From Geobacter sp. (GTDB taxonomy: Bacteria; Desulfobacterota; Desulfuromonadia; Geobacterales; Geobacteraceae), in assembly GCA_003490025.1 (NCBI GenBank), contig DNJC01000131.1, positions 1-29,875 on the forward strand: DNA of 29,875 nucleotides. The letters run 5' to 3'. Positions within the stretch are counted from its first letter, which is position 1. Every line of letters starts with the position of its first letter. This document shows, in pieces, positions 1-8,465 of this stretch. The position numbers and the translations under genes are program-made. The notes below the pieces were generated by a model, which searched no databases, had not been told where the DNA came from, and saw only the letters and a program-made list of their open reading frames with translations.

Positions 1-26
1 GTAGGTCGCCGCAGGGAATTTAATTG

Positions 27-59
27 AAAAGCCCCACCAGATTTCTGGTGGGGCTTTTC
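27..59. terminator. Intrinsic terminator, possibly bidirectional
   Basis: A perfect 10-base stem (31-40 with 45-54, GCCCCACCAG / CTGGTGGGGC) closes a 4-base ATTT loop. It is followed by a T run and preceded by a matching A run, so it could stop transcription from either side. The gene it serves on the left lies outside the window. A second, shorter hairpin (GTCCGG 63-68 with CCGGAC 74-79) follows directly. Confidence 0.85.
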
Positions 60-103
60 TGCGTCCGGTTCCCCCGGACTTCTAGGGTGATTTGCCTATT
101 GGA

Positions 104-133
104 TTGACACCCCTTCTCTTTTAATGTACTAAT
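104..133 (+). promoter_or_regulatory. Possible sigma-70 promoter of the chemoreceptor gene
   Basis: A perfect TTGACA lies at 104-109. About 17-18 bases downstream is an AT-rich stretch containing TACTAAT, a weak -10 match preceded by TG. It sits some 30 bases ahead of the chosen start codon. The call rests mostly on the -35 hexamer. Confidence 0.3.
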
Positions 134-163
134 TGGCATATCCATATGGAAATTGGGGCATAC

Positions 164-1855
164 ATGTTTTTCCGCAAATACCTTTCATCGCTCCGCAGTA
201 CCTACATCTTCATGGTATGCTTCGGGCTTCTCATCGGAGCGATCTTCCCGTTCTATTCGTGGCTCTTCTTCGGCGCCAAGGCTTTCGCACCTCTGTATGT
301 CTTCGGCTGCATTGCTGCCGGCTTCATTGTCGGTAGTTTCTGTTATCAGATAATCAAGGAAGCGCTCAGGCTCTACGTCGCGCAGCAGTTGCAATTGCTT
401 AGCAAGATCACGGGTGAGACTTCCGACCAGCTGGAACTGGGCAATGAGGATGAACTCCAGCGGCTGATGGAGTGCAACGCAGCGCTTATGAACCGCGTGC
501 TGGTGATGGTGGATAACGTCTCTCGTCTGGCCGCCGAGATATCCGAAAGGCACGGCCGGCTGACCTCTGATTTCAGCGACACCGTTCACAACAACGAGAA
601 GCAGGCCGCCAGGGAAAAGGAGACCCTGCGGGCCATCGATGACATGAACGCTTTCTTCCGGGACCTGCTCAAGGAAATCCAGGACATCGCCTCCCGCACC
701 GACGAGCGGGCCTCTATTTCCGCTGAGATGAGCGCCGCCACCGATGCCATTGCCCTCACTATCCAGGAATACTCTTCCTCTGTTATGGATACTTCTACCT
801 CCATCGAGGAAATGGCGGTAAGCATAAAGGGGACCTCCGCCAACATAGATGCTCTCACCGCTTCTACCGAACAGACCTTCAACTCCATTACCACCATCGG
901 CGCCTCCATCGTGGATATCCGCGATAATGCAAGACGCACCTCTGACTGCTCCGACAAGGTTCGCGTCCAGGCTGCGGAAGGAATGGAAGCCATGGCAGCC
1001 ACCATCGCCGCCATGGTGGAAATCGAGCAGAACAGCGACCGTTCCGTGGACGCGATAAACCGTCTCGCCATGCACTCTCTGCGCGTCGGGGAGTTCCTCG
1101 ACGTCATCAAGGAGGTTGTAGCCCAGACCAACCTCCTGTCGCTCAATGCCTCCATCATCGCCGCCCAGGCCGGCGAGCGAGGCAAAGCTTTTGCTGTCGT
1201 CGCAGAAGAGGTCCGCGCCCTGGCCAAAAGGACCTCTGCCTCCACCGATGAAATAGAGGAACTGGTCAGCAACATCCAGAAAGAAACCGCGGCGGCCGAA
1301 AGAGCTGCTCGCTTGGGTAAGGACAAAGTAGCCGAAGGGGTCCGGGTTTCCGAAAAGGCGGATGAGGCACTGCACCGTATCGAGGAAAGCGCTGCCGAGG
1401 CGTCGAGGATGGTGCAGCAGATCGCAGCCGCAACGGACGAGCAGGCGTCGGGGAGTCAGCTGATCACCGAAGAGGCCGAGAAGAACCTGTCGCGCGTGAA
1501 GCAGTTCAGCAGAGCTATCCAAGAGGAGGAGACCGGAGCTCAGCTGATCGTCAGGAGCCTGGAGCGGATGCGGAACCTCTCCACGAAGATCACGCAGTCC
1601 ACCGAGGAACAGGTCCGTGGCAACCGTCTTTACATGAAGAGCGTCCAGGAGGATAACGACAAGGTCAAGAGGTTGAAAGAGACCTGCATGGAGCAGATTG
1701 CCATAGGTGAAGTCTTGCGAAATGATGTTACTGAGGTGGACCGACTGATCCAGGGGACAGCGGATGAAGCGAAAAAGATGCTGGAGGAGATCGAGAAAAT
1801 CAATCAGTTCATAAGCGAGATGCATCGGGAGATGGCCACCTTCAGGAAACAGTGA
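164..1855 (+). CDS. Methyl-accepting chemotaxis protein
   Basis: A chemoreceptor that would control a CheA/CheW array. Two hydrophobic segments (about residues 14-36 and 41-62) are separated by only a few residues, so there is essentially no periplasmic sensor domain. A HAMP-like stretch follows (about 66-115, with the NEDELQRLMECNAAL pattern), then a long coiled-coil signalling domain. The hairpin tip begins near residue 321 (QTNLLSLNAS) and continues IIAAQAGERGKAFAVVAEEVR. The IIAAQ version replaces the usual (I/V)EAAR and, as I recall, is common in a deltaproteobacterial receptor class. I chose ATG 164 because GGGG lies 5 bases upstream; ATG 146 is in frame and adds six residues but has no visible ribosome site. 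The short membrane loop suggests sensing within the membrane or cytoplasm. No che genes are nearby. The product is clear, the stimulus unknown. Confidence 0.93.
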   Translation: MFFRKYLSSLRSTYIFMVCFGLLIGAIFPFYSWLFFGAKAFAPLYVFGCIAAGFIVGSFCYQIIKEALRLYVAQQLQLLSKITGETSDQLELGNEDELQRLMECNAALMNRVLVMVDNVSRLAAEISERHGRLTSDFSDTVHNNEKQAAREKETLRAIDDMNAFFRDLLKEIQDIASRTDERASISAEMSAATDAIALTIQEYSSSVMDTSTSIEEMAVSIKGTSANIDALTASTEQTFNSITTIGASIVDIRDNARRTSDCSDKVRVQAAEGMEAMAATIAAMVEIEQNSDRSVDAINRLAMHSLRVGEFLDVIKEVVAQTNLLSLNASIIAAQAGERGKAFAVVAEEVRALAKRTSASTDEIEELVSNIQKETAAAERAARLGKDKVAEGVRVSEKADEALHRIEESAAEASRMVQQIAAATDEQASGSQLITEEAEKNLSRVKQFSRAIQEEETGAQLIVRSLERMRNLSTKITQSTEEQVRGNRLYMKSVQEDNDKVKRLKETCMEQIAIGEVLRNDVTEVDRLIQGTADEAKKMLEEIEKINQFISEMHREMATFRKQ

Positions 1856-1885
1856 TACCGGTCGTAAACAGATAGTGTTACACAG

Positions 1886-1919
1886 AAGCCCCGCCAATAA
1901 CCTGACGGGGCTTTTTTTA
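1886..1919 (+). terminator. Intrinsic terminator after the chemoreceptor gene
   Basis: AAGCCCCG (1886-1893) pairs with CGGGGCTT (1906-1913) across a 12-base loop and is followed by a T run to 1918. It lies 30 bases past the chemoreceptor stop codon. Confidence 0.88.
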
Positions 1920-1957
1920 TGCTCGAATCTCTGATTCTTGCAGCTACAGGAGCAAGC

Positions 1958-1990
1958 TTGACAACGGGGGTTGCTACTGTAGATTATAAG
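1958..1990 (+). promoter_or_regulatory. Possible promoter of the DUF3943 gene
   Basis: TTGACA (1958-1963) is followed after 18 bases by GATTAT (1982-1987), with TATAAG overlapping at 1985. Between them is TTGCTACTGTAGA (1971-1983), a 13-mer that also occurs upstream of the radical SAM gene at 8584, at nearly the same distance from the start codon. The short CTAC-T-GTAG palindrome inside it could be an operator or chance. Confidence 0.35.
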
Positions 1991-2097
1991 ATGTTAATTT
2001 TACTGGAAGTAGCTTATCCCCATCCTTTCAGGATTCCCGCCTGACTGCTAACAGATCACGTGCCCGGGTGCCTAATAAGGCGTTGGTCGGAGGCGGA

Positions 2098-3747
2098 ATG
2101 AAGGTAATGTTGAAATCAATTGCTGGATGCCTTGCCGCCTGGGTGATGACGTCTTTTTCACCCGCGTTGACTGTGACGGCGTTCGCCGATACGGAGCTGG
2201 TGACTGCCGAAGCCATTGCGCACGTTGCCCCGGCTGCGGATGAGACTGTCCCCGCTGATGTTGAATCACACACGCTTCCTGCCAACTCCCTCTTTACATG
2301 GCGTGAGCCTGACAGCCGTCGACCTCAGCACCTGGCATTGTTAAAAACTTCAGGCCCTGCCAAGGCAAACACCGATCTGAAGCCGGTTCTCTCCTGGGAG
2401 ACCGGTGAAGGAAAGAGTTACGTTATTCCAGCCGTTGAGCTTCCCGGTTTCATAGTTCTGCTCAACTTGTTCGACCGCATCGCCTTGCATGACAGCACCA
2501 AAAACAACAGGCGGGTCTACGCCACCAATCCCTCGACCTTCTGGGACCAAATCACCCATCAAAACTGGACCTTCGATCAGGACTCCTTTAAGGTGAACCA
2601 GTTCGGACACCCGTACGAGGGAGCCACGATGTACGGTTTGGCGCGATCATCGGGGCTTAACTTCTGGCAGTCCCTTGTTTATAGCAATATCGGCAGCTTT
2701 TTTTGGGAAATGGGAGGCGAAACCTCCCGCCCCTCCATCAACGACCAGATCACCACGGGCAATGCCGGGAGCTTACTGGGGGAGGCGTTGTTCAGAATGG
2801 CGGGGCTGGTGCTGGAGGAGGGGGGAAGCAACCCCCCATTGGGATACAAAATCGCTGCGGCAGCTATTTCGCCCCCGACTGCGTTCAACCGTTTCGCCTT
2901 CGGGGACCGCTTCAAGGAGGTCTTTCCGAACCATCAGCCGGCCACGCTCTGGCGCGTCATGTTGGGGGCAAGCATCGATACCCACTCCAACAACATCAGT
3001 ACACTGGCGGAGCAATCAAGCAAGGGAGGCGACGTGATCGCCGAATTTTCCATGGCCTACGGGCTTCCCGGCAAGCCAGGATACACATATAACCGCCCGC
3101 TGGACTATTTCGATTTTCAGGTGTCGACCAGGGCGAAAATGCACAACCTGGTCGACACCCTTACCATTCGTGGCTTGCTGAAAGGAACGGAGTATCACAT
3201 CGGCGATGACTATCGCGGCATCTGGGGGCTTTACGGCAGTTATGACTATATCTCCCCGTATCTTTACCGCGTCTCGAGCACCGCACTCTCCCTCGGGACT
3301 ACCGGACAATATTGGGCTGCGCCGGGAGTCGCCGTACAGGGGTCGGTTCTTGGCGGTATCGGTTTCGGCGCGACCGGAATAGAAACTGACGTTGCGGAGG
3401 AGCGGGGATATCACTATGGCGCAACGCCACAGGCGCTTATCGCCTTAAACGTACTCTTTGGAAAATATGCGCTTCTGGATCTGACTGGACGCGGGTACTA
3501 CGTGAGTTCACTGGGGCCAGACCACTCCCAAGGCTCCGAGCTTGTCTTCAGAGGTCACGCAGGATTTACCGTAAGAGTATATGGGCCTCATGCGTTGGGT
3601 GTACATTATTCCGAGTCGATCAGGGAAACCAATTATGGTAATATACCGGACAAATACCGAGCAGAAGGAACAATCAGCTTGGTTTACAGTTATCTGAGTG
3701 ATTTGAATTTCGGCGCAGTCGAATGGCGTGACAGCGCCGGACTTTGA
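2098..3747 (+). CDS. Exported DUF3943 domain protein, probably outer-membrane associated
   Basis: The 549-residue protein starts with a signal peptide (hydrophobic to about residue 28, cleavage probably near AFA-DTE). The central block around residues 167-208, with NQFGHPYEGA, ARSSGLNFW and SFFWEMGGE followed by PSIND and LGEALFR, matches the pattern I associate with the DUF3943 family, which has no assigned biochemical role. The C-terminal half alternates aromatic and polar residues and contains short GTTGQYW/GSVLGGIGFG-type strands, as in a beta-barrel, but the last residues (DSAGL) do not end in the usual aromatic. ATG 2098 is chosen for the close GGAGG upstream; GTG 2068 is in frame but would place ten residues before the signal peptide. 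The M48 protease gene follows after 59 bases. Family fairly sure, function unknown. Confidence 0.8.
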   Translation: MKVMLKSIAGCLAAWVMTSFSPALTVTAFADTELVTAEAIAHVAPAADETVPADVESHTLPANSLFTWREPDSRRPQHLALLKTSGPAKANTDLKPVLSWETGEGKSYVIPAVELPGFIVLLNLFDRIALHDSTKNNRRVYATNPSTFWDQITHQNWTFDQDSFKVNQFGHPYEGATMYGLARSSGLNFWQSLVYSNIGSFFWEMGGETSRPSINDQITTGNAGSLLGEALFRMAGLVLEEGGSNPPLGYKIAAAAISPPTAFNRFAFGDRFKEVFPNHQPATLWRVMLGASIDTHSNNISTLAEQSSKGGDVIAEFSMAYGLPGKPGYTYNRPLDYFDFQVSTRAKMHNLVDTLTIRGLLKGTEYHIGDDYRGIWGLYGSYDYISPYLYRVSSTALSLGTTGQYWAAPGVAVQGSVLGGIGFGATGIETDVAEERGYHYGATPQALIALNVLFGKYALLDLTGRGYYVSSLGPDHSQGSELVFRGHAGFTVRVYGPHALGVHYSESIRETNYGNIPDKYRAEGTISLVYSYLSDLNFGAVEWRDSAGL

Positions 3748-3767
3748 CTTCCTTGTTGCGCTGTCAC
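3728..3767. other. Perfect 10-base inverted repeat over the DUF3943 stop codon
   Basis: GTGACAGCGC (3728-3737) and GCGCTGTCAC (3758-3767) are exact reverse complements with a 20-base loop that contains the TGA stop at 3745-3747. There is no T run directly after it, so it is not a classic intrinsic terminator. It could be an mRNA stabiliser or attenuator between the DUF3943 and protease genes. Confidence 0.6.
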
Positions 3768-3806
3768 CGTCGTTGTGATTATTTAACGAGGAAAGGGGAT
3801 TCTGCC

Positions 3807-4607
3807 ATGTGGATTCTGAAGAGGTTGCTTTTCCCGGTTCTGATGCTTTCAATCGTGTCCGGTTGCGCGGTGAACAAATCTTCCATAGGCGGTTTCAACC
3901 TTATCTCGGTCGACGAGGAGAAACAACTGGGCGATAAATTCGCCGTTGAGATAGAGAAACAACACAAAGTGCTTAACGATTCCGAAGTCCAGGGCTTCAT
4001 AGACGGTGTCGGCAAAAGGCTGCTAGCGGGGGTAAGGGAAGTGGATTTCCCCTACACCTTCCAGGTGGTGCAGGACGATAGCATCAACGCGTTCGCCATT
4101 CCAGGGGGGCATACCTACGTGAATACCGGGCTCATCAAGGCGTCTGACAGCGAAACAGAACTGGCCGCGGTTATGGCGCACGAGATAAACCATGTCGTCG
4201 CCAGGCACTCAACGAGACAGATGACGCAGCGGTACGGCTATGCCTTGATTGCCAGTATCCTGTTGGGGAACCAGGGGGAGTTGTCAAAGCTTGCCGCTGA
4301 CATGTTCGGGAAAGCCGGGACGTTGTACTACAGCCGAGAAATGGAAAGCCAGGCCGACTACCTGGGCGTGGAGACCATGTACAAGGCCGGGTATAACCCG
4401 CAGGGTATGGTGACCTTTTTCAATAAGCTGGAAGCCACCGGGCAGAGCGAGCCGGGCAGGATTTCCAAGTATTTTTCTACCCATCCTGCGACCAAGGAGC
4501 GCATAACGAGCATCCAGGAGGAAATCTCCAAACTGCCTCCCAAGAGCTACTCCCCCGACTCGACCTCGGAATTCAGCAGGGTAAAAGCCAAGACAAAGAA
4601 CCTCTGA
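3807..4607 (+). CDS. M48 family lipoprotein zinc metalloprotease (BepA/LoiP-like)
   Basis: A 266-residue periplasmic protease, lipid-anchored through Cys20 (lipobox VSGC after a short hydrophobic stretch). The zinc site is HEINH at residues 125-129, with the third ligand expected at Glu180 in ESQAD (180-184). The length and the conserved QADYLGVETMYKAGYNPQGM stretch fit the single-domain peptidases of the M48 family, which in other Gram-negative bacteria take part in outer-membrane protein quality control. No C-terminal TPR region is present, unlike BepA, so it is closer to the LoiP/YcaL type. ATG 3807 is chosen because AGGAAAGGGGA lies just upstream and the lipoprotein signal starts there; an in-frame TTG at 3744 overlaps the previous gene and is unlikely. 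It is probably co-transcribed with pepD, which begins 36 bases later. Confidence 0.92.
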   Translation: MWILKRLLFPVLMLSIVSGCAVNKSSIGGFNLISVDEEKQLGDKFAVEIEKQHKVLNDSEVQGFIDGVGKRLLAGVREVDFPYTFQVVQDDSINAFAIPGGHTYVNTGLIKASDSETELAAVMAHEINHVVARHSTRQMTQRYGYALIASILLGNQGELSKLAADMFGKAGTLYYSREMESQADYLGVETMYKAGYNPQGMVTFFNKLEATGQSEPGRISKYFSTHPATKERITSIQEEISKLPPKSYSPDSTSEFSRVKAKTKNL

Positions 4608-4643
4608 GGTTGAAGAGTGCCAACAAGAAAGGACGAAAAAGCG

Positions 4644-6101
4644 ATGTCTGAAATTATCGATGGTCTTACCCCTGCACTATTCTGGCGCTGTTTCGCTGAA
4701 ATATCCGCTATCCCCAGGCCTTCGGGGCATGAAGAAAAGATCGCTCGCTTTGTTCTCGACCGGGCAAGGGAGTTGGGGCTGTCCGCCAGGCAGGATTCCT
4801 GCGGGAATGTAGTGGTGAAAAAACCGGCCTCGCACGGCAAGGACGGGGTGCGGAGCATTTGCCTGCAGGCTCATCTGGACATGGTCTGCGAAAAGAACGC
4901 TGACAAGGTGCACGATTTCCTGCGGGAGCCGATCGAACTGGTGCGCAGGGGAGGGGTGCTGATGGCAAACGGCACCACCCTTGGGGCCGACAACGGGATC
5001 GGCGTCGCGACCTGCCTGGCGATCATGGAGGAGAGGTCGCTGCAGCACGGAGCCCTGGAATTCCTGTTCACCATCGAAGAGGAAACCGGTCTGAGAGGGG
5101 CGAAGAATCTCGACCCTGCCCTGGTGGAAAGCACGATGTTGTTGAATCTCGATTCCGAAGAGGAAGGCGCCCTCTACGTAGGTTGTGCAGGGGGAAGGGA
5201 TACCTTGGGGAAATGGGCCGCCTCCAGGGAGGAGGTGCCTGCAGGTATGAGCGCCGTCCGCCTGACTCTGAGAGGGTTGAAGGGGGGGCATTCGGGGCTG
5301 GAGATCGACAAAGGGTTGGGGAACGCGATAAAGCTGCTGAACCGTGCGGTTTTGAGACTGTCGGAAATGGGCGGCAGACTTTCCAGCATCGACGGGGGGA
5401 ACATGCGCAATGCCATTCCCCGGGAATGCGGCGCGTTGATGTACCTTCCAGACGGCACGCTGGAGAAGGCAGAAGCGCTGGTCGCCACCCTTGACGCCAC
5501 TTTCCGGGAGGAACTGGCATGTATCGATCCCGAGGTGGCCTTGATCATCAGCCGGCAGGATGTCCCAGGTGAGGGGACGGTCCTGGACCACACGCTCCAG
5601 AACCGGATCTGCAAGGCCATCGCGGCGCTCCCAAGCGGCGTGCAGCATATGAGCGCCGACATCCTCGGACTCGTCGAGACCTCCACCAACGTCTCGGTGA
5701 TCAACACCACGGAGACCGGCATTGAGCTGGTCACCAGCCAGCGCAGTTCCAGCCCCTCCCGCCTCGATGAGGTGGTCGAGACGGTCCGGGCCATCCTGGA
5801 ACTCTCCGGTGCGAGCGTCGAGGTGAGCGAAGGGTATCCCGGGTGGAAGCCGAACCTCGCCTCACCGATCCTGAACCTGGCCATCCAGTGCTACCGGAAG
5901 CTCTACGGGAAGGATCCCGAGGTGAAGGCGATCCACGCTGGGCTGGAGTGTGGCATCATCGGCGAGCGGATCCCGGGGATGGACATGATTTCCTTCGGGC
6001 CGACGATGGAAGGTGTGCACTCGCCTGACGAGAAGGTTTACATCGACAGTGTCGGCAATTACTGGGATTTCGTGCTGGCGGTATTGAAGTCGGCTGAGTG
6101 A
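4644..6101 (+). CDS. pepD: Aminoacyl-histidine dipeptidase, M20 family (PepD/carnosinase type)
   Basis: A cytoplasmic zinc exopeptidase of 485 residues that cleaves Xaa-His and other dipeptides. The expected M20 metal and catalytic residues are all visible: His77 and Asp79 (QAHLDMVCE), the bridging Asp116 (GADNGIGVA), the Glu pair 146/147 (TIEEETGLRGA), Asp170 (NLDSEEEG) and a C-terminal His in EGVHSPDEKV. The lid domain lies between, beginning near GLKGGHSGLEIDKG. Length and order match the PepD family. ATG 4644 is preferred because AAAGGA lies about 10 bases upstream; GTG 4617 is in frame but adds nine charged residues. The stop is followed by a hairpin that may end the transcript. Confidence 0.95.
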   Translation: MSEIIDGLTPALFWRCFAEISAIPRPSGHEEKIARFVLDRARELGLSARQDSCGNVVVKKPASHGKDGVRSICLQAHLDMVCEKNADKVHDFLREPIELVRRGGVLMANGTTLGADNGIGVATCLAIMEERSLQHGALEFLFTIEEETGLRGAKNLDPALVESTMLLNLDSEEEGALYVGCAGGRDTLGKWAASREEVPAGMSAVRLTLRGLKGGHSGLEIDKGLGNAIKLLNRAVLRLSEMGGRLSSIDGGNMRNAIPRECGALMYLPDGTLEKAEALVATLDATFREELACIDPEVALIISRQDVPGEGTVLDHTLQNRICKAIAALPSGVQHMSADILGLVETSTNVSVINTTETGIELVTSQRSSSPSRLDEVVETVRAILELSGASVEVSEGYPGWKPNLASPILNLAIQCYRKLYGKDPEVKAIHAGLECGIIGERIPGMDMISFGPTMEGVHSPDEKVYIDSVGNYWDFVLAVLKSAE

Positions 6102-6130
6102 TTTGGCTTAAAGAGCAGGGCGGTGGCAGG

Positions 6131-6174
6131 GGAGGAGGTGCCGGGGCTGAGGCTTGCGGCGCCTCTTCTTGTTT
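6131..6174 (+). terminator. Possible terminator after pepD
   Basis: Bases 6131-6143 can pair along their whole length with 6157-6169 (13 pairs, some G-U) across a 13-base loop, followed by a short T-rich tail (TGTTT). It lies between the convergent pepD and the small minus-strand gene. The weak tail keeps the confidence moderate. Confidence 0.5.
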
Positions 6175-6421
6175 AAGCATCCTCCCGCACTTCGCAGACA
6201 AACCGTATCACCAAGGGGACGATGGCATTGGTACCGGCTATCATCACCCTCTGCGTCATCTCGCTGCACTTCTGCCCGATCTGACACTCCAGCGAGATGT
6301 CGTGGCGGCCGGCGCTGCAATCGAACACTCGCAGCGTCTCACCGGTTTTGTTCTCTCCAAGGTAACGTCCGTCCAGTGAAACTTTCCCCCTGCGTAGGCA
6401 GGAAACGGTAAAGAACTCCAT
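6173..6421 (-). CDS. Small conserved-looking protein of unknown function, PEGA-like fold possible
   Basis: An 82-residue minus-strand protein. It is supported by a strong ribosome site (AGGGGGAG, five bases before the ATG) and by its position in a stretch with no other gene. The sequence runs VSLDGRYLGENKTGETLRVF, then DCSAGRHDISLECQIGQKC, then alternating hydrophobics (VMIAGTNAIVPLVIRFVCEV). The pattern of a short strand with DGxxxG, a turn, and AGxHxISLEC resembles small PEGA-like beta domains. Four cysteines are present (residues 8, 35, 46 and 52) plus one near the end. There is no signal peptide. I do not recognise a named family; it could belong with the radical SAM gene on the same strand, which starts far upstream. 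Confidence 0.65.
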   Translation of the reverse strand: MEFFTVSCLRRGKVSLDGRYLGENKTGETLRVFDCSAGRHDISLECQIGQKCSEMTQRVMIAGTNAIVPLVIRFVCEVREDA

Positions 6422-6522
6422 TTGCTCCCCCTGGCGTGGCCCTGGCTTAGAAAAAACTAAGAGTCTAGTATCGCCGGTTGGGGGAAGACTGCAAGGGGAA
6501 ACTGCGGCTGAATGGGAGGGCC

Positions 6523-6548
6523 TGGGAAGAATGGGAAGAATGGGAAGG
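6523..6548. repeat. Tandem 9-base repeat, array A
   Basis: Two copies of TGGGAAGAA (6523-6531, 6532-6540) and a partial third ending in TGGGAAGG. They are flanked by CC on the left and C on the right, exactly as in the longer array at 8335. It lies just beyond the 3' end of the B12-binding radical SAM gene; the preceding GAATGGGAGGG is a degenerate relative. Confidence 0.8.
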
Positions 6549-6569
6549 CAAGGGGGCTAGCTGTTCCTT

Positions 6570-8246
6570 TTAGCGGACTTCGACCTGCAACCCCTCTCCT
6601 GGGGCTGAACGGTAGATAAAGGTCACTTCTGTCTCTGCCTCTGCCCACGGCTTTTTACGATAATCCCTCAAGAAGCGCCTTCGATAGTAACGCACTCGCT
6701 CCCCGGGTTTCGCCGACACCAGACCGACGGGGGCTCCCTTCTCGGGTTTCTCCACATTTGCAGCAAAGAAACCAGGGATGTTGCCTCCGGGATAGCCGGT
6801 CAAACAGTAATCAAAGGAAAGGGCATCGCGCAACGATTCCAGTTTTTCTCCGCTCAGGCGGGCGGCGGCGAAGCCCCAAAGGGCTCCGAATAGCCCGGAC
6901 AATGACACGTTGGCCGCTACTCCTTCTGCTTCAAAATGGTCTGCCGCTGCAGCAAACAGGTGCGACATGGCGAGACCTGAACTCAGTTCGCCAAGGGTGA
7001 CGGCAAACCTGCCGCTGTTGTAAAGCTGATCGAGGAGACGGCTGATACCCTCGATGTGACGTATCTCCGGAAAGCTCAGCCAGGGGGTGTGCAGTATCTT
7101 GTACGGGGCTGCCTCCGAATAGGCATACGCTTCCTTGCGGGCTATGCCTCGCATCTGCGTGCCTTTGAGTACCTTGAGCGGCTCTACCTGTATGTGGTCG
7201 GCACCCAGTGCAAAAAGGCTTTCCACGGAATTGAGAAAACCATCGAAGGTCTCGCCGGGGAGTCCGGCAACCAGGTCGAGATGGATGGTGACGGCGGTTC
7301 TCTCCTTCAGAGCAGCTATGTTGTCGTACAGCTTCGCCAGGCTGGAGTTCCGCTCCACCTTGGCAAGTGTCTCCTCGCCTCCCGACTGCACTCCGATCTC
7401 GAAACGAAACAGACCGGCGGGGACTCCCGCAAGAAGGGCTATGTTCTCGTCCGTGATCAACTCGGCGGCAATCTCGAAATGGAACTTGCTGCCACGGTTG
7501 TGGTCGAGGATGAACCGCCAGATCTCGTTGGCTCTCCTGGCGTCATAGTTGAAGGTCCGGTCCGCAAGTTTTACGGTCTGAACCCCGCTCTCCATCAGCA
7601 CCTGCAGGTCGCGCTTGATGCGGTCCATGGAAAAGGATCGTACGCCGCTACCGATGGAGGACATGCAGAAGGCGCAGGAGAACGGGCAGCCGCGCGAAGT
7701 CTCGTAATACACCAGCGGCTTGGCGAGGTCCACCAGTCCGGCTGCAAACGGTGACGGAATGCCGTCCAGTTCGGCAATCGCTGCACGCTCGGGATTGGCT
7801 ACGATCTCCTCGCCTTCACGGTAGGTGATGCCGGCAATGTCGTGCAAGGGGACGCCCGCGGCTATGGACTGCAGCAACTGACGGCAGGTTTCCTCGCCTT
7901 CGCCACGGACTATGCAGTCGATGGCGCTGTTGCGTACCATCATGTCGAAGGTGCCGTAGGATACTTCCGGGCCGCCGAGCACGATGAGGGTGCCGGGCGC
8001 GAGTTGCTTCAGGTCGCAAGCAAGCTTCAAGGTGAATTCGGTATTCCAGATGTAGCACGAGAAGAGGACCACGTCGGCCTGCTCTGCGTAGAGCCGCGAC
8101 AGAAGCTGATCCTGGTGCTCGTTCACGGTCATCTCCACTATCCTGAAGTCGAGGCCCGGCAAGGTCGAGCACGCGGAGGCGAGATAGGGAAGGGCCAAAG
8201 AGGCGTGAACGTATTTGGCGTGCAGTGTGGAGAGCAGGATCTTCAT
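6570..8246 (-). CDS. B12-binding domain radical SAM protein with C-terminal DUF4080
   Basis: A 558-residue radical SAM enzyme. Residues 1-150 form a cobalamin-binding-like Rossmann region (MKILLSTLHAKYVHASLALPYL, then VVLFSCYIWN, LIVLGGPEVSYG and CIVRGEGEE), though the classic DxHxxG cobalamin signature is not seen. The radical SAM core carries the CxxxCxxC cluster motif at Cys187, Cys191 and Cys194 (SRGCPFSCAFC), followed by KLADRTFN, FEIGVQSG and LDLVAGLPGE. The C-terminal 200 residues contain GLAMSHLF and a YCLTGYPGGNIPGFF segment, which fits the DUF4080 extension. Substrates for this type are not established to my knowledge. The start at ATG 8246 has a poor ribosome site but gives the canonical N-terminus. 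Both ends of the gene are bordered by the same 9-base repeat. Confidence 0.9.
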   Translation of the reverse strand: MKILLSTLHAKYVHASLALPYLASACSTLPGLDFRIVEMTVNEHQDQLLSRLYAEQADVVLFSCYIWNTEFTLKLACDLKQLAPGTLIVLGGPEVSYGTFDMMVRNSAIDCIVRGEGEETCRQLLQSIAAGVPLHDIAGITYREGEEIVANPERAAIAELDGIPSPFAAGLVDLAKPLVYYETSRGCPFSCAFCMSSIGSGVRSFSMDRIKRDLQVLMESGVQTVKLADRTFNYDARRANEIWRFILDHNRGSKFHFEIAAELITDENIALLAGVPAGLFRFEIGVQSGGEETLAKVERNSSLAKLYDNIAALKERTAVTIHLDLVAGLPGETFDGFLNSVESLFALGADHIQVEPLKVLKGTQMRGIARKEAYAYSEAAPYKILHTPWLSFPEIRHIEGISRLLDQLYNSGRFAVTLGELSSGLAMSHLFAAAADHFEAEGVAANVSLSGLFGALWGFAAARLSGEKLESLRDALSFDYCLTGYPGGNIPGFFAANVEKPEKGAPVGLVSAKPGERVRYYRRRFLRDYRKKPWAEAETEVTFIYRSAPGEGLQVEVR

Positions 8247-8334
8247 GGGCGGGATTGTAGCGGATTAGCAGGGCTGTTGCCAGCAAAATGGTGGTCAGCT
8301 CAGCGCGGGGACGGCTGCCGGACTGGGGAGAACC

Positions 8335-8378
8335 TGGGAAGAATGGGAAGAATGGGAAGAATGGGAAGAATGGGAAGG
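8335..8378. repeat. Tandem 9-base repeat, array B
   Basis: Four perfect copies of TGGGAAGAA (8335-8370) and a partial fifth TGGGAAGG, flanked by CC and C as in array A. It is located between the divergently transcribed radical SAM genes. Unit identity is complete, so the array is either young or kept uniform by slippage. Confidence 0.92.
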
Positions 8379-8436
8379 CGGAGGGGAGGCCGGGACTCGG
8401 GCGTCGACTGGTAACCTGGTCCGCCGGTCAGCGTGC

Positions 8437-8465
8437 TTGCCGGGACGGGCGTTTTTTGCTACTGT
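8437..8465 (+). promoter_or_regulatory. Possible extended -10 promoter of the second radical SAM gene
   Basis: TTGCCG (8437-8442), a 17-base spacer, and TACTGT (8460-8465) preceded by TGC. The three best-conserved -10 positions (T1, A2, T6) are present. Transcription would begin near 8472, giving a leader of about 110 bases that includes the REP-like hairpin. Confidence 0.4.

Noticed and set aside
185..1897. A 570-codon minus-strand frame opposite the chemoreceptor
   Set aside because: Its stop and start bracket the receptor gene, no motif is recognisable, and the plus-strand product is unmistakable.
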